DNA of 14,716 bases. Origin: Caryophanales bacterium UBA5455 (GTDB lineage: Bacteria > Bacillota_I > Bacilli_A > RFN20 > CAG-826). The position numbers and the translations under genes were made by a program. The notes under the pieces are model-generated. The model worked only from the letters and a program-made list of their open reading frames with translations, had not been told where the DNA came from and ran no database searches. The stretch is from assembly GCA_002427365.1 (NCBI GenBank), contig DIQT01000015.1, positions 48,352 to 63,067 on the forward strand, written 5' to 3'. Positions 1-8,338 of this stretch are shown here, in pieces (the first letter of the stretch is position 1; every line of letters starts with the position of its first letter).

Positions 1-198
1 GATAATATTGTCCATTTAAAATATCGGCCTAAGAAGCCCTTAGAAAATGTTCGAATCGTCGTTCGCCAAGGGGAAAATATTGTGCGAAAAATTTTCTTAC
101 CGTTTGCGTTACCGGCGCAAATGGAAATTATTGAAATTAACAGTGAAAAGCTTGTTAGTAATGAACCCGTAATTGTGGAGGTAATTGCTCATGCCTAA
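1..198 (+). CDS. C-terminal end of probable NAD(P)/FAD-dependent oxidoreductase (partial)
   Basis: The reading frame is open from base 1 and encodes 65 residues before TAA at 196-198; the 5' part lies outside the window. The fragment has an 'LPFALPAQMEI' stretch followed by a short beta-rich tail ending 'NEPVIVEVIAHA'. I recognise this kind of tail from the C-terminal extension of the pyridine-nucleotide/FAD oxidoreductases that accompany DUF1667 proteins, for example the glycerol-3-phosphate dehydrogenase-like clusters of Thermotoga and clostridia. Its stop lies 8 bases inside the next gene (ATG at 191), so the two are translationally coupled, which supports the assignment. The FAD- and NAD-binding motifs are not visible, so the identity rests on the tail and the neighbour. 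Confidence 0.6.
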   Translation, partial: DNIVHLKYRPKKPLENVRIVVRQGENIVRKIFLPFALPAQMEIIEINSEKLVSNEPVIVEVIAHA

Positions 199-550
199 TC
201 GTCCAATTTCTTTAACATGTATTATGTGTCCGCGCGGCTGTACGCTTACAGTTGATGAAAATAATGTGGTCACCGGTCATAAATGTGGTCGGGGTCCGAA
301 ATATGCAATAAGCGAATTAGCGGAACCAAAGCGGGAACTTGCGACAACTGTTCGGTTAGTGAATAGTGCTTTTCGCCGCTTACCAGTAAAAGTTTCTGGT
401 GAAGTAAGTAAAGAGCAAATTCCGGCAATTATGGCATATAGCAATACAATTACTGTGCAAGCCCCCGTAAAAATGGGCGATGTAATTGTTAAAAATGTCT
501 TAAATCTTGGCGTTGATTTAATTGCAACGTGCGATATGCACCTTAAATAA
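191..550 (+). CDS. DUF1667 family small cysteine-rich protein
   Basis: The product is 119 residues, counted from ATG 191. That start has GGAGG at 177-181 with 9 bases spacing; an upstream in-frame TTG at 185 is too close to the ribosome binding site. The N-terminus carries C10-x2-C13-x3-C17 and a further cysteine at C32 (in 'GHKCGRGP'), a pattern that suggests metal or iron-sulphur binding. The rest is a small alpha/beta domain ending 'LIATCDMHLK'. This matches the DUF1667 family, which is usually encoded directly after an FAD-dependent oxidoreductase in glycerol-3-phosphate dehydrogenase-like operons and may act as an electron-transfer or accessory subunit. That role is an inference from context. 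The preceding gene overlaps it by 8 bases, and its stop sits in a hairpin. Confidence 0.85.
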   Translation: MPNRPISLTCIMCPRGCTLTVDENNVVTGHKCGRGPKYAISELAEPKRELATTVRLVNSAFRRLPVKVSGEVSKEQIPAIMAYSNTITVQAPVKMGDVIVKNVLNLGVDLIATCDMHLK

Positions 551-560
551 GTGCTATATC
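533..560 (+). other. Hairpin over the DUF1667 stop codon
   Basis: GATATGCAC (533-541) pairs with GTGCTATATC (551-560), leaving one bulged base and a 9-base loop that contains the TAA stop. No T-run follows: the next bases, TTGAAAAT, form the -35 element of the next promoter. It is therefore not a standard intrinsic terminator, but it could act as a 3' end-protecting or weak pausing structure. Confidence 0.4.
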
Positions 561-588
561 TTGAAAATATTTTAATAGTCGATATAAT
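561..588 (+). promoter_or_regulatory. Sigma-A-like promoter of the RNase J gene
   Basis: The -35 TTGAAA (561-566, 5 of 6 to consensus) and -10 TATAAT (583-588) are separated by 16 bases. The start would fall near 595, giving a leader of about 60 AT-rich bases before ATG 655. A second TATAAT at 626-631 lacks a convincing -35. Confidence 0.65.
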
Positions 589-654
589 TAAAGAAATATT
601 CGATGAAAGAGATAATTGATATATTTATAATTTTATTATTTAAGGAGGTTATTT

Positions 655-2337
655 ATGGCGGAAACAGTTCGTATTTTTGCGCTTGGCGGGCTTGATGAAG
701 ACGGCAATAATTTGTATGTCGTCGAAGCTGGCGAAGATATAATTGTAATGGAAGCGGGGTCGAAATATCCCGATGTTTCAAAACCAGGAATTGATTTAAT
801 TATTCCAAACTATACGTATTTAAAAGAAAATAAAGATCGGGTGCGAGCTTACATTATTACGCATGGTCATGACGATTTATTTGGAGCATTACCATTTATT
901 TATCGCGATGTTCCAGCACCTGTTTACGTTTCAAATGCAACAAAAGTAATGATTGAAGCGTTTACGAAAAAACGCAATTTAGATATTAATTATGATTTTA
1001 AAGTAATTGAGCCAACGTCAAAACATTTAATTAATGGGCGGACGGTTCGCTTTTTCCAAACAACGCATATGATGATGGCCTCTTCGGGCGTCGCGATTAA
1101 AACGGAACAAGGTTATATTGTTTATAGTGGTGATTATATTGTTGAATACAATCAAGATCCAAACTATTCGCATGATTTAAACGCCTTAGCGAAAATCTCG
1201 GAACATAAAGTTTTAGCGCTCTTAACCGAATCAAAAGGGGCGGAACGAAAAGGGTATACATCCCCCAATCATCGCTTAACGCCACATTTTGCGCGGCCGT
1301 TTCAAGATGCAAAAGGCCGGATTTTTGTTGTGGTTTATGATCAATCGACGTATCAATTAGAAGAAATTATTAATATGGCGCGGCAACATGAAAAGAAGAT
1401 TTATTTTTATGATGATAATGTTCGTGAATATTTTAAACGGTTCCAAAGTATTGGCGCTTTAAAAATCCCGCGCGCCTATGTTGTCGATAAGGATGATATT
1501 TTACGCGTTCGGCAAAGTGATTTAGTCATTTTAATTATGGGTCAAGGGGATGAAGTATATCGGCAAATTGCCCTCATCGCGGCAAAAGAACATGAAGATA
1601 AACGGATTGTTTTAGATCCAAGTGATACGTTTATTGTCGCCGCTCCACCGGCCTATAATTTTGAAAACTTTGCCACCCAAGCAATTGATGACTTATATAA
1701 AACGGGTGTTAATGTTATTAAAATCGGTCGCCGCCAATTAGCACCGATGCATGCGGCGGAAGAAGATATTAAAATGTTATTATCCTTACTAAAACCAAAG
1801 TATTATATTCCGGTGACGGGTGATTATAAACAAATGATGGCGAACGCTAAAACCGCTGTTAGTATGCGGATTGGCTTAAACCACAATAATATTTTCTTAT
1901 TAGAAAACGGAAACGTTGTTGCTTTTGTCGATGAAAAAGCAAAATTAAGTGTTGTTGGGCCGGATGTTGTGGCCGCAAGTGAACTTTATATTGATGGCAT
2001 TGGGGTTGGTGATACCTCAAGTGGTGTCCTTGATGACCGCTCAACGCTAAGTAAAGATGGCGTTGTTGTCATGGGTATATCGATCGATAAATTTAAACGG
2101 CAAATTGTCGCGGGACCCGATATTCAAATGCGCGGCTTTATCTTTGTTCGGGAAAACGATATTGTCATTAATGAACTAGCAAAAATTTATGTTGAAGTTG
2201 TTGATCGGGCCTTAAAAGCTCCCGGTAAACTTGATATCGAATTAGTTAGTGAAGAAGTTGAAGAACTCGTACAACGATACCTTTGGCGGGAAACAAGACG
2301 TCATCCAATGGTCTTACCCTTAATTAGTAGTATTTAA
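655..2337 (+). CDS. rnjB: RNase J family beta-CASP ribonuclease, degenerate active site (J2-like)
   Basis: The product is 560 residues, a normal RNase J length. AAGGAGGT (642-649) places the start at ATG 655. Order: metallo-beta-lactamase core, beta-CASP insert (about 200-350), the returning core with 'LKPKYYIPVTGDYK', then the RNase J C-terminal domain ('DGIGVGD', 'GPDIQMRGF', 'RRHPMVLP'). Retained ligands are H70, H72 and D74, then H138, D160 and H366. The usual HxHxDH reads HGHDDL, so the last His is L75. The usual PVHGE-type segment reads PVTGD, putting T388 where B. subtilis J1 has H390. The GSQGE loop is altered to GQGDE. This suggests weak or no catalysis and a structural partner role in a J1/J2 mRNA-decay complex, as inferred for J2 elsewhere. 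The next gene is ftsK/spoIIIE; B. subtilis rnjB is also just upstream of spoIIIE, which supports the J2 assignment. Family membership is near certain; the J2 label is less so. Confidence 0.85.
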   Translation: MAETVRIFALGGLDEDGNNLYVVEAGEDIIVMEAGSKYPDVSKPGIDLIIPNYTYLKENKDRVRAYIITHGHDDLFGALPFIYRDVPAPVYVSNATKVMIEAFTKKRNLDINYDFKVIEPTSKHLINGRTVRFFQTTHMMMASSGVAIKTEQGYIVYSGDYIVEYNQDPNYSHDLNALAKISEHKVLALLTESKGAERKGYTSPNHRLTPHFARPFQDAKGRIFVVVYDQSTYQLEEIINMARQHEKKIYFYDDNVREYFKRFQSIGALKIPRAYVVDKDDILRVRQSDLVILIMGQGDEVYRQIALIAAKEHEDKRIVLDPSDTFIVAAPPAYNFENFATQAIDDLYKTGVNVIKIGRRQLAPMHAAEEDIKMLLSLLKPKYYIPVTGDYKQMMANAKTAVSMRIGLNHNNIFLLENGNVVAFVDEKAKLSVVGPDVVAASELYIDGIGVGDTSSGVLDDRSTLSKDGVVVMGISIDKFKRQIVAGPDIQMRGFIFVRENDIVINELAKIYVEVVDRALKAPGKLDIELVSEEVEELVQRYLWRETRRHPMVLPLISSI

Positions 2338-2394
2338 CACTCCGAATACGAGCGTTTATTCGTTGTAATAAAGCGAAAATATCGGCATCTAACC

Positions 2395-2423
2395 TTTATC
2401 TTCTTTTTATTTAGTTGTATAAT
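2395..2423 (+). promoter_or_regulatory. Probable promoter for ftsK, giving a leaderless mRNA
   Basis: TATAAT at 2418-2423, preceded directly by TTG, has TTTATC (2395-2400) at 17 bases as a weak -35. Transcription would start about 2430, essentially at ATG 2432. The same TTTATC-17-TATAAT layout occurs at 14473-14501. Confidence 0.5.
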
Positions 2424-2431
2424 AAATTAAT

Positions 2432-5005
2432 ATGAAAAAAGATTTAGAAGCCCAAGGAAATAAACCTTTGGACCCCCAACAATCTCCACCCCATCCAGCG
2501 CGAATTCCTGGTGGAATAATGCTGGTTCTTTTGGGTGTTTCTGGGTTATTAAATCGCTTTTTAATTACATATATAAATTATTTGTTAATTTACTTATTTG
2601 GAACATTATATTTTTTAATTTACATCATGCTAATTATCGCTGGTGTTTTAATTGTTTTCAAAAAAGAAAATCCGCTTGGCGAATGGAATGTTTCGACAAC
2701 CGGGGTTGCGGTTCTTTTATTTACGATTACCTTATTAGCGAGTTATTTACTTTATAAGCAAGACATTATCCGGACAAACTATCCAGCACTAAGTTTTAAA
2801 ACGATTAACCCAATAATTAAGGAACACGCATTAAATGGGAAAACATTGAAAGATATGAATTTATCGGATGGGTATTTGCCCTTTGGTTTTTATGGTGGCG
2901 GATTACTTGGTGATACGGTTTTGACTATTTTATTAATGTTTTTATCGTATCCTGTTGCGCTCACATTTATTATTTTGTTATTTATTTTAGGCTTAGTCCT
3001 CTTATTTTGGTATTTTATTAAAGCAAATTTTAAGAAGATTAAATTATCGTGGGCCGGGCGTAAAGAAAAGAAGGCCTTCTTTGAAGATGCCTCATCACTA
3101 GAAAGGCATAGTAGCAAACCAGCATATCGGCCACTTGCCTCACCCATTAAAGAAAGTAAAGCGGTTCCGATTGATGTTGAAGAACAAGAATTAGCCATTC
3201 CCACTAACACGCGGGAATTAGAAAATAAATATGGTTTAAAACGTGCTGTTTATGTTGATACGAATGTTCAAGAAGTTAAAGTAACAACGGCGCAACCATT
3301 ACCAACAAAGGACCCCGTTATTTATCCGCCACATGAAAGCGAAGAAAAAGCCGAAATTGGTAGTATCTTTGATGCTGAATATGTAGCGGAACCATTACTT
3401 GAAGATGAACCATATCAAAATGAACTCGAAACTACTTATCGCGAACCAACTGTTGCGCCAAGCTATCAAGCGCCGCCGATTCAAAAAGCGAAACCAGTAG
3501 CGCAACCGGTTAGTAAACCACAAGTTAGCCCGGTTAAAAAATACGTTTATCCTTCACTTGATTTACTCTCGGAATATTCAGACACCGATTTTATTGCTAA
3601 AAATAAATCACTTGCAGAAGAACGGTTACGTACAATTAATGAAACACTTGTGAGTTTTAATGTCGGTGCCAGTGCAATTTCATATACGATTGGCCCCACG
3701 GTTACGCAATTTGATATTCAAATGAATCATAATGAAAGTGTTAATGCGGTTGAAAAAGTTGTCCGTGATGTTTCGATTCGACTAAATGGGGTTCGGGCCC
3801 GATTTGAACCAATTGTCGCGGGACGCTCAACTTCGGGGTTAGAAATTGCTAACCAAGAAACCGCTATTGTTGGATTTAAGGAATGTTTAAAAGGCTTACC
3901 AGAACCAACATCTGTTAAAACGCGGTTATTAATCCCATTTGGGAAAAACGTTGCGGGTAAAGTTGTTAGTGCCCGGCTTGATGAAGCACCACATATTCTT
4001 GTGGCGGGGACGACTGGTTCCGGGAAATCAATTTTTATTCACTCAATTATTATGACTCTCATTATGCGCAATCGTCCTGATGAATTACGCTTAATGATTA
4101 TTGACCCAAAACGGATTGATATGGGTAAATATAAAGATATGCCTCACTTATTATGTCCAATTATTACCGATTATGATGAAGCAAAAGTAGCGATGGATAA
4201 ACTCGTTGCTGAAATGGAAAATCGTTATGATTTACTTGAAGAAACGGGCGCTAGTAGTGTTAGTGAATTTAATGAAATTGCCGAAATGGAAGGCTATGAA
4301 AAGATGCCACACATCGTTGTCATTATTGATGAATATGCGGACCTTGTCGGCGCGGTTAAAGATATTGCTACTCCCGTTGTCCGGGTTGCACAAAAATCGC
4401 GCGCCGCGGGTATTCATTTAGTTATCTCGACCCAACGGCCATCCGTTGATGTTATTACCGGTGTTATTAAAGCAAACTTACCAACACGTGTTGCCTTAAT
4501 GGTTTCTTCACCAACCGACTCGATGACAATTTTAAATCGTGGTGGTGCCGAAGAATTACTTGGTAAAGGTGACTTATTAGTGGAAAGCCCTTTAATCTCT
4601 CGCCAAGGGTTAACGAGATTACAAGGAAGTTATGTTGATAATAAAGAAATCCGTCAAGTTGTTAATTTCTTAAAAGAACATTATCCAACAAATTACAAAC
4701 AAGAATTCCTCGACTTAAAAGAGCGAAGTGCCGCTGGAGCGGACTTCGGTGGGTTAATCGTCGAAAAAGATGAACGCTATGAAGAAATTAAAGAATGGGT
4801 CTTAACCCAAGATTATATTTCGATTAACCGGATTCAAACAATTTTCTCCATGGGCTTTTCCCGCGCATCACGAATCTTTAATATGTTAAAAGATCAAGGT
4901 GTTGTCGAAGTCGGTGGCGAATCTAATTCGGCCCGGGGTTCACGCGTTCTTAATGAAGATAAACGTTCACCCGAAGAAATTCGGATTGATAATAATGAGT
5001 ATTAA
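2432..5005 (+). CDS. ftsK: DNA translocase FtsK/SpoIIIE
   Basis: This 857-residue membrane-anchored, ATP-driven pump moves chromosomal DNA through the division septum. The N-terminus is hydrophilic (1-27). Hydrophobic segments follow at about 28-46, 50-75, 90-108, 157-173 and 175-197, then a Pro/Gln/Glu-rich linker (about 205-375) and the motor. Walker A is GTTGSGKS (526-533); Walker B is VVIIDEYADL with D633-E634. 'QRPSVDVITGVIKANLPTR' is the usual FtsK sensor region. A C-terminal winged helix, about 780-845 ('INRIQTIFSMGFSRASRIF'), is the gamma domain that reads orienting sequences. An in-frame TAA at 2423-2425 makes ATG 2432 the only start before M30, and there is no Shine-Dalgarno in the 8 bases between. 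It heads a run of five genes. Nothing here decides between a vegetative FtsK and a sporulation-type SpoIIIE. Confidence 0.96.
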   Translation: MKKDLEAQGNKPLDPQQSPPHPARIPGGIMLVLLGVSGLLNRFLITYINYLLIYLFGTLYFLIYIMLIIAGVLIVFKKENPLGEWNVSTTGVAVLLFTITLLASYLLYKQDIIRTNYPALSFKTINPIIKEHALNGKTLKDMNLSDGYLPFGFYGGGLLGDTVLTILLMFLSYPVALTFIILLFILGLVLLFWYFIKANFKKIKLSWAGRKEKKAFFEDASSLERHSSKPAYRPLASPIKESKAVPIDVEEQELAIPTNTRELENKYGLKRAVYVDTNVQEVKVTTAQPLPTKDPVIYPPHESEEKAEIGSIFDAEYVAEPLLEDEPYQNELETTYREPTVAPSYQAPPIQKAKPVAQPVSKPQVSPVKKYVYPSLDLLSEYSDTDFIAKNKSLAEERLRTINETLVSFNVGASAISYTIGPTVTQFDIQMNHNESVNAVEKVVRDVSIRLNGVRARFEPIVAGRSTSGLEIANQETAIVGFKECLKGLPEPTSVKTRLLIPFGKNVAGKVVSARLDEAPHILVAGTTGSGKSIFIHSIIMTLIMRNRPDELRLMIIDPKRIDMGKYKDMPHLLCPIITDYDEAKVAMDKLVAEMENRYDLLEETGASSVSEFNEIAEMEGYEKMPHIVVIIDEYADLVGAVKDIATPVVRVAQKSRAAGIHLVISTQRPSVDVITGVIKANLPTRVALMVSSPTDSMTILNRGGAEELLGKGDLLVESPLISRQGLTRLQGSYVDNKEIRQVVNFLKEHYPTNYKQEFLDLKERSAAGADFGGLIVEKDERYEEIKEWVLTQDYISINRIQTIFSMGFSRASRIFNMLKDQGVVEVGGESNSARGSRVLNEDKRSPEEIRIDNNEY

Positions 5006-5016
5006 CTAGGAATCAT

Positions 5017-5331
5017 ATGGGAATAGGTATTGATTTAGTTCTTATATCAAGGTTTGTTAATAAACAAGAACTTGCCGAACGGGTGTTAAGTAAAAAAGAA
5101 TATGCACTATATTTGAATCACCCGCACCCCGAACAATTTGCTGCGGGGCGCTTTGCCGCGAAAGAAGCGTTTATTAAGGCGTATGATGATGAAGAAAAGC
5201 GGATTCCCTTTCAAGAAATTGAAATTCTCCCTTCCGAAACAGGGAAGCCGTGGTTACATTATGGTGAAAGCGTTTATGCGGTTTCCATCGCTCATGATGG
5301 TGATTATGCGGTCGCGGTTGTAATTATTTAG
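5017..5331 (+). CDS. acpS: Holo-[acyl-carrier-protein] synthase
   Basis: The product is 104 residues, slightly short for AcpS (about 115-125). It transfers 4'-phosphopantetheine from CoA to the serine of apo-ACP, activating fatty acid synthesis. The N-terminal 'GIGIDL' supplies the Mg-binding D6 and 'GRFAAKEAF' supplies E50. 'EIEIL..ETGKPWL' and the C-terminal 'SIAHDGDYAVAVVI' are also family hallmarks. The start codon lies 11 bases after the ftsK stop with only a weak AGG (5008-5010) as ribosome binding site, so translation probably depends on coupling to ftsK. It is the only TAG-terminated gene in the window. Confidence 0.93.
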   Translation: MGIGIDLVLISRFVNKQELAERVLSKKEYALYLNHPHPEQFAAGRFAAKEAFIKAYDDEEKRIPFQEIEILPSETGKPWLHYGESVYAVSIAHDGDYAVAVVII

Positions 5332-5345
5332 AAAAGAGAATGAGT

Positions 5346-7541
5346 ATGTTAAATTATTTTATGAAAGCCAAGTATTTTGGCCCCACTGATATTCACGTTA
5401 CATTATTTAGCAAAGATAAAAAAGATGAAAATCCACGGTTTTCGTTAGCCCGTGATAATGAAACGCCCATTCCACTTAAAATTAAAAATATTAAGTTTCA
5501 ATTTGGAATGAATTTATATGAACTAGAAGCACCATATGAATTAACGCTTGGTCATATGTATGTTTTATATACCGCTAATTATGGGGCAGAAGCGCTTGAT
5601 ATGACGAATGCGGTTTTTAGTGACGAGTTTGATGAACAATATTCCTACGATGGACCTCTTGGCGTTCATTTAGGCGAAAATGAAACATCCTTTTACTTAT
5701 GGGCGCCGTTAGCGAGTAATGTCTTAATGCGTTTAACGTATGAAGGCGAAGAAGAAATTCATGTGCTAGAACGGGGTGACCAAGGCGTTTATACGATTAG
5801 TTTTTCTCGTCGGCTCATTGGCGCACATTATACGTATATCATCGTTAATAATGGGCGTGTTGTCGAAACAGTTGATCCATATGCGGTGGCCTCGGGGCAA
5901 AACGCCTCAACGAGTGTTGTTGCTGATTTTGTCTCATTTACACCAAATTTTGCGGGCCAAAAGATGCCGCCCTTTAATCAAATGACCGAAGCGATAATTT
6001 ATGAAGCAAGTGTCCGCGATATGAGTAGTGATAAAACAACCGATATTTTTCATAAAGCAACGTATCGTGGCTTAGGGGAACGGGGACGGTTAACTAAAGG
6101 AGGAAACCCCGCCGGATTTGATTACTTAACGAGTTTAGGTTTTACGCACTTACAATTAATGCCAGTGTATGATTTTGTGACCATTGATGAAACAAAACCG
6201 AAAGAAAGTTATAACTGGGGTTATGACCCCGCGCAATATTTTGTGCCCGAAGGCTCATACGCAAGTGAAATAAGCGATCCACTAAGTCGCATTAAAGAAC
6301 TCCAACAATTAATTTATCAATTTCGCGACGCGGGGATTCGGGTAAATATGGACGTTGTCTTTAATCACGTTTATGAAGCATCAACAAGCATTTTTGAAAA
6401 AGTCGTGCCCGGATATTATTTCCGGCGGAACGATGATGGAACAATGTCGAATGGTTCCTTTTGTGGTAATGATTTAGCAACCGACCGTTATATGGTGCGG
6501 CGGCTCATTATTGATAGTGTTGTGTGGTGGATGAAGATGTATGGCATTGATGGTTTCCGCTTTGATTTACTTGGAATTATCGATTTAGAAACATCTTATC
6601 AAATTGAAAAAGTTGCCCGCGCCATTAAACCAGACGTCATGCTTTATGGCGAAGGATGGAATATGCCGACAAATTTACCAAACAAAGAAAAATCAACGCA
6701 AGATAATCACGCCTTTTTACCTTCATGGGCCTTTTTTAATGATTCCTTCCGCGATATCGTTAAAGGTTCGACCGCTGAAGATCGGATGGCGGATAAAGGT
6801 TTCTTACTCGGAGCGAATGAATATCGCTTAGGCTTTAAGTTTGCGCACTTAGGTTCATCAAGCGATTTAGTTTTTCCACCAAAATACACAACCGCTGCCC
6901 AATCGATTAACTATGTTGAATGTCACGATAACGCTACGGTATTTGATAAAATAACGGTTGCCAATCAAGGCGAAAGCGAAAAAGAAATGTTAGCTCGCTT
7001 ACGCTTACTTAATAGCGCTGTTATGATTGCGTTTGGAATTCCGTTTTATCATAAAGGCCAAGAAATTGGCTTAACAAAATTTGGTGATCAAAACTCGTAT
7101 CGGAGTGGGGACCGCGTTAATCAATTCGCCTATGTGAAACTTGATGAACGGTATGATTTAGCCTTGTACTTTAAAGAATTAACAAAACTTAGAAAAGATT
7201 GTCATTTCTTATATGAAAGCGATCCAGAAAAAATTGAAAAGATGATTGTTTTTGAAGATATTAATTCCGTTAGCGGGGGTGCGGCCCTCTTAATTGACTA
7301 CATTAATATTAGTGAATACGATTCACCATTTCGGTCGTTTAAAGTGTTTTTTAACCCAACAAAAGATACAATATATTATGACCTTGACGATTATGAAAAA
7401 ATTGTTTTCAATCGGGCCGGTTATTGTGCTGGCAAACAAGATACATACGTTAAACGTCTGGTTGTCCAACCATTGTCATTTTTAATTGTCGGTTTACGAA
7501 AAGATGATGAAGGTCAAGGCGAACTAAGTTTTGAGGTGTAA
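5346..7541 (+). CDS. pulA: Type I pullulanase (GH13 glycogen/amylopectin debranching enzyme)
   Basis: This enzyme hydrolyses alpha-1,6 branch points in glycogen or pullulan. There is no signal peptide, so it acts in the cytoplasm, probably on stored glycogen or imported dextrins. Two starts are possible: ATG 5340 is almost on top of the GAGA motif (5336-5339), while ATG 5346 is better spaced and is used here (731 residues). With numbering from 5340, a CBM48-like beta domain lies at about 105-200 ('FYLWAPLASNV'). The pullulanase signature YNWGYDP is at 291-297. The GH13 regions are DVVFNH (I), GFRFDLLG with nucleophile D409 (II), YGEGWN with acid/base E438 (III) and ECHDN with D530 (IV). All three catalytic residues are present. 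It lies 8-14 bases after acpS, and its last two codons carry the plsC ribosome binding site. Confidence 0.94.
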   Translation: MLNYFMKAKYFGPTDIHVTLFSKDKKDENPRFSLARDNETPIPLKIKNIKFQFGMNLYELEAPYELTLGHMYVLYTANYGAEALDMTNAVFSDEFDEQYSYDGPLGVHLGENETSFYLWAPLASNVLMRLTYEGEEEIHVLERGDQGVYTISFSRRLIGAHYTYIIVNNGRVVETVDPYAVASGQNASTSVVADFVSFTPNFAGQKMPPFNQMTEAIIYEASVRDMSSDKTTDIFHKATYRGLGERGRLTKGGNPAGFDYLTSLGFTHLQLMPVYDFVTIDETKPKESYNWGYDPAQYFVPEGSYASEISDPLSRIKELQQLIYQFRDAGIRVNMDVVFNHVYEASTSIFEKVVPGYYFRRNDDGTMSNGSFCGNDLATDRYMVRRLIIDSVVWWMKMYGIDGFRFDLLGIIDLETSYQIEKVARAIKPDVMLYGEGWNMPTNLPNKEKSTQDNHAFLPSWAFFNDSFRDIVKGSTAEDRMADKGFLLGANEYRLGFKFAHLGSSSDLVFPPKYTTAAQSINYVECHDNATVFDKITVANQGESEKEMLARLRLLNSAVMIAFGIPFYHKGQEIGLTKFGDQNSYRSGDRVNQFAYVKLDERYDLALYFKELTKLRKDCHFLYESDPEKIEKMIVFEDINSVSGGAALLIDYINISEYDSPFRSFKVFFNPTKDTIYYDLDDYEKIVFNRAGYCAGKQDTYVKRLVVQPLSFLIVGLRKDDEGQGELSFEV

Positions 7542-7543
7542 CC

Positions 7544-8320
7544 ATGTGGAAATGGATTAAAGTTTTCACAATTTATCTCCCATATTTTTTGTACCATTAT
7601 TTTGTGCATATTTTACGGATGCTTCGGCATAAAGACCGTTATTCCTTACAAGAACGCTATGACTTAATAAGAAAATTATCCGCTAAACTGCTTAAATATC
7701 TTCGGGTGGATATTCATGCACAAGGAATGTATAACATTCAAAATACGCGGACGCAATTTTTAATTGTTAACCATTTTTCGCTTCTTGATGCGTTAACAAT
7801 TATGACATATAGTCAAAAACCAATTATTTTTATTGCAAAAGAAGAAACATATAAAATGCCGTTAGCAGGTAAATGTTTAAAATTACTTGATGGAATTACA
7901 TTAGAACGGGGTAATTTACGAGCGGAAATAAATAGTATTCGGGCGATGGAAAATTGTTTAAAAGACGGATTAACCGTTTGTATTTTTCCCGAAGGAACAA
8001 GAAACCGTTCCTATACTGCGCCATTTAATGAATTCAAAGCTGGGTCGTTTAAACCGGGGATGCGCGCAAAAGTTGAAATTGTCCCAATTACTCTAATTGG
8101 TACCCAATTTCCGTTAACGATGACAAATATAAAACGCTATCCGATTTGTCTTACGGTTGGTAAACCATATTTACCAAGTGACTACGAAGGAAAATCGACG
8201 GTTGAATTTTCTAAATCTGTCCAAACTTCGATGCAAGCAAGTGTAAATAATTTACGGATCGAACATCGTAAATTATTCTTGCCTTATCTTAATAAGAAAA
8301 ATCACAAGCTAATTGCTTAA
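7544..8320 (+). CDS. plsC: 1-acyl-sn-glycerol-3-phosphate acyltransferase family protein
   Basis: The product is 258 residues. It probably acylates lysophosphatidic acid to phosphatidic acid at the membrane, the second acylation in phospholipid synthesis. The catalytic H77-x4-D82 lies in 'VNHFSLLD', and the glycerol-phosphate-binding 'FPEGTRNRS' spans about 148-156. 'KPGMRAKVEIVPITLIG' matches the downstream family motif. An N-terminal hydrophobic stretch (about 6-24) may anchor it. GAGGTG (7533-7538) lies inside the end of the pullulanase gene, whose stop is 2 bases before this ATG, so the genes are translationally coupled. The exact acyl donor and acceptor cannot be told from sequence. Both acpS and this gene serve lipid synthesis in the same run. 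Confidence 0.88.
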   Translation: MWKWIKVFTIYLPYFLYHYFVHILRMLRHKDRYSLQERYDLIRKLSAKLLKYLRVDIHAQGMYNIQNTRTQFLIVNHFSLLDALTIMTYSQKPIIFIAKEETYKMPLAGKCLKLLDGITLERGNLRAEINSIRAMENCLKDGLTVCIFPEGTRNRSYTAPFNEFKAGSFKPGMRAKVEIVPITLIGTQFPLTMTNIKRYPICLTVGKPYLPSDYEGKSTVEFSKSVQTSMQASVNNLRIEHRKLFLPYLNKKNHKLIA

Positions 8321-8338
8321 AAAAAAGGAGATGTGCTT

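Noticed and set aside
1097..1312. Short open frames opposite or inside the large genes (this one and similar ones within rnjB, ftsK, acpS, pulA, the HEPN-like gene and mnmA)
   Set aside because: They lie wholly within well-supported genes, lack ribosome binding sites and recognisable domains, and reflect the AT-rich codon pattern of the true frame.
2338..2431. Possible terminator between the RNase J gene and ftsK
   Set aside because: CGAATA (2343-2348) and TATTCG (2357-2362) can pair, but the stem is AU-rich and no T-run follows, so it is not called. Apart from the ftsK promoter I see nothing else in this gap.
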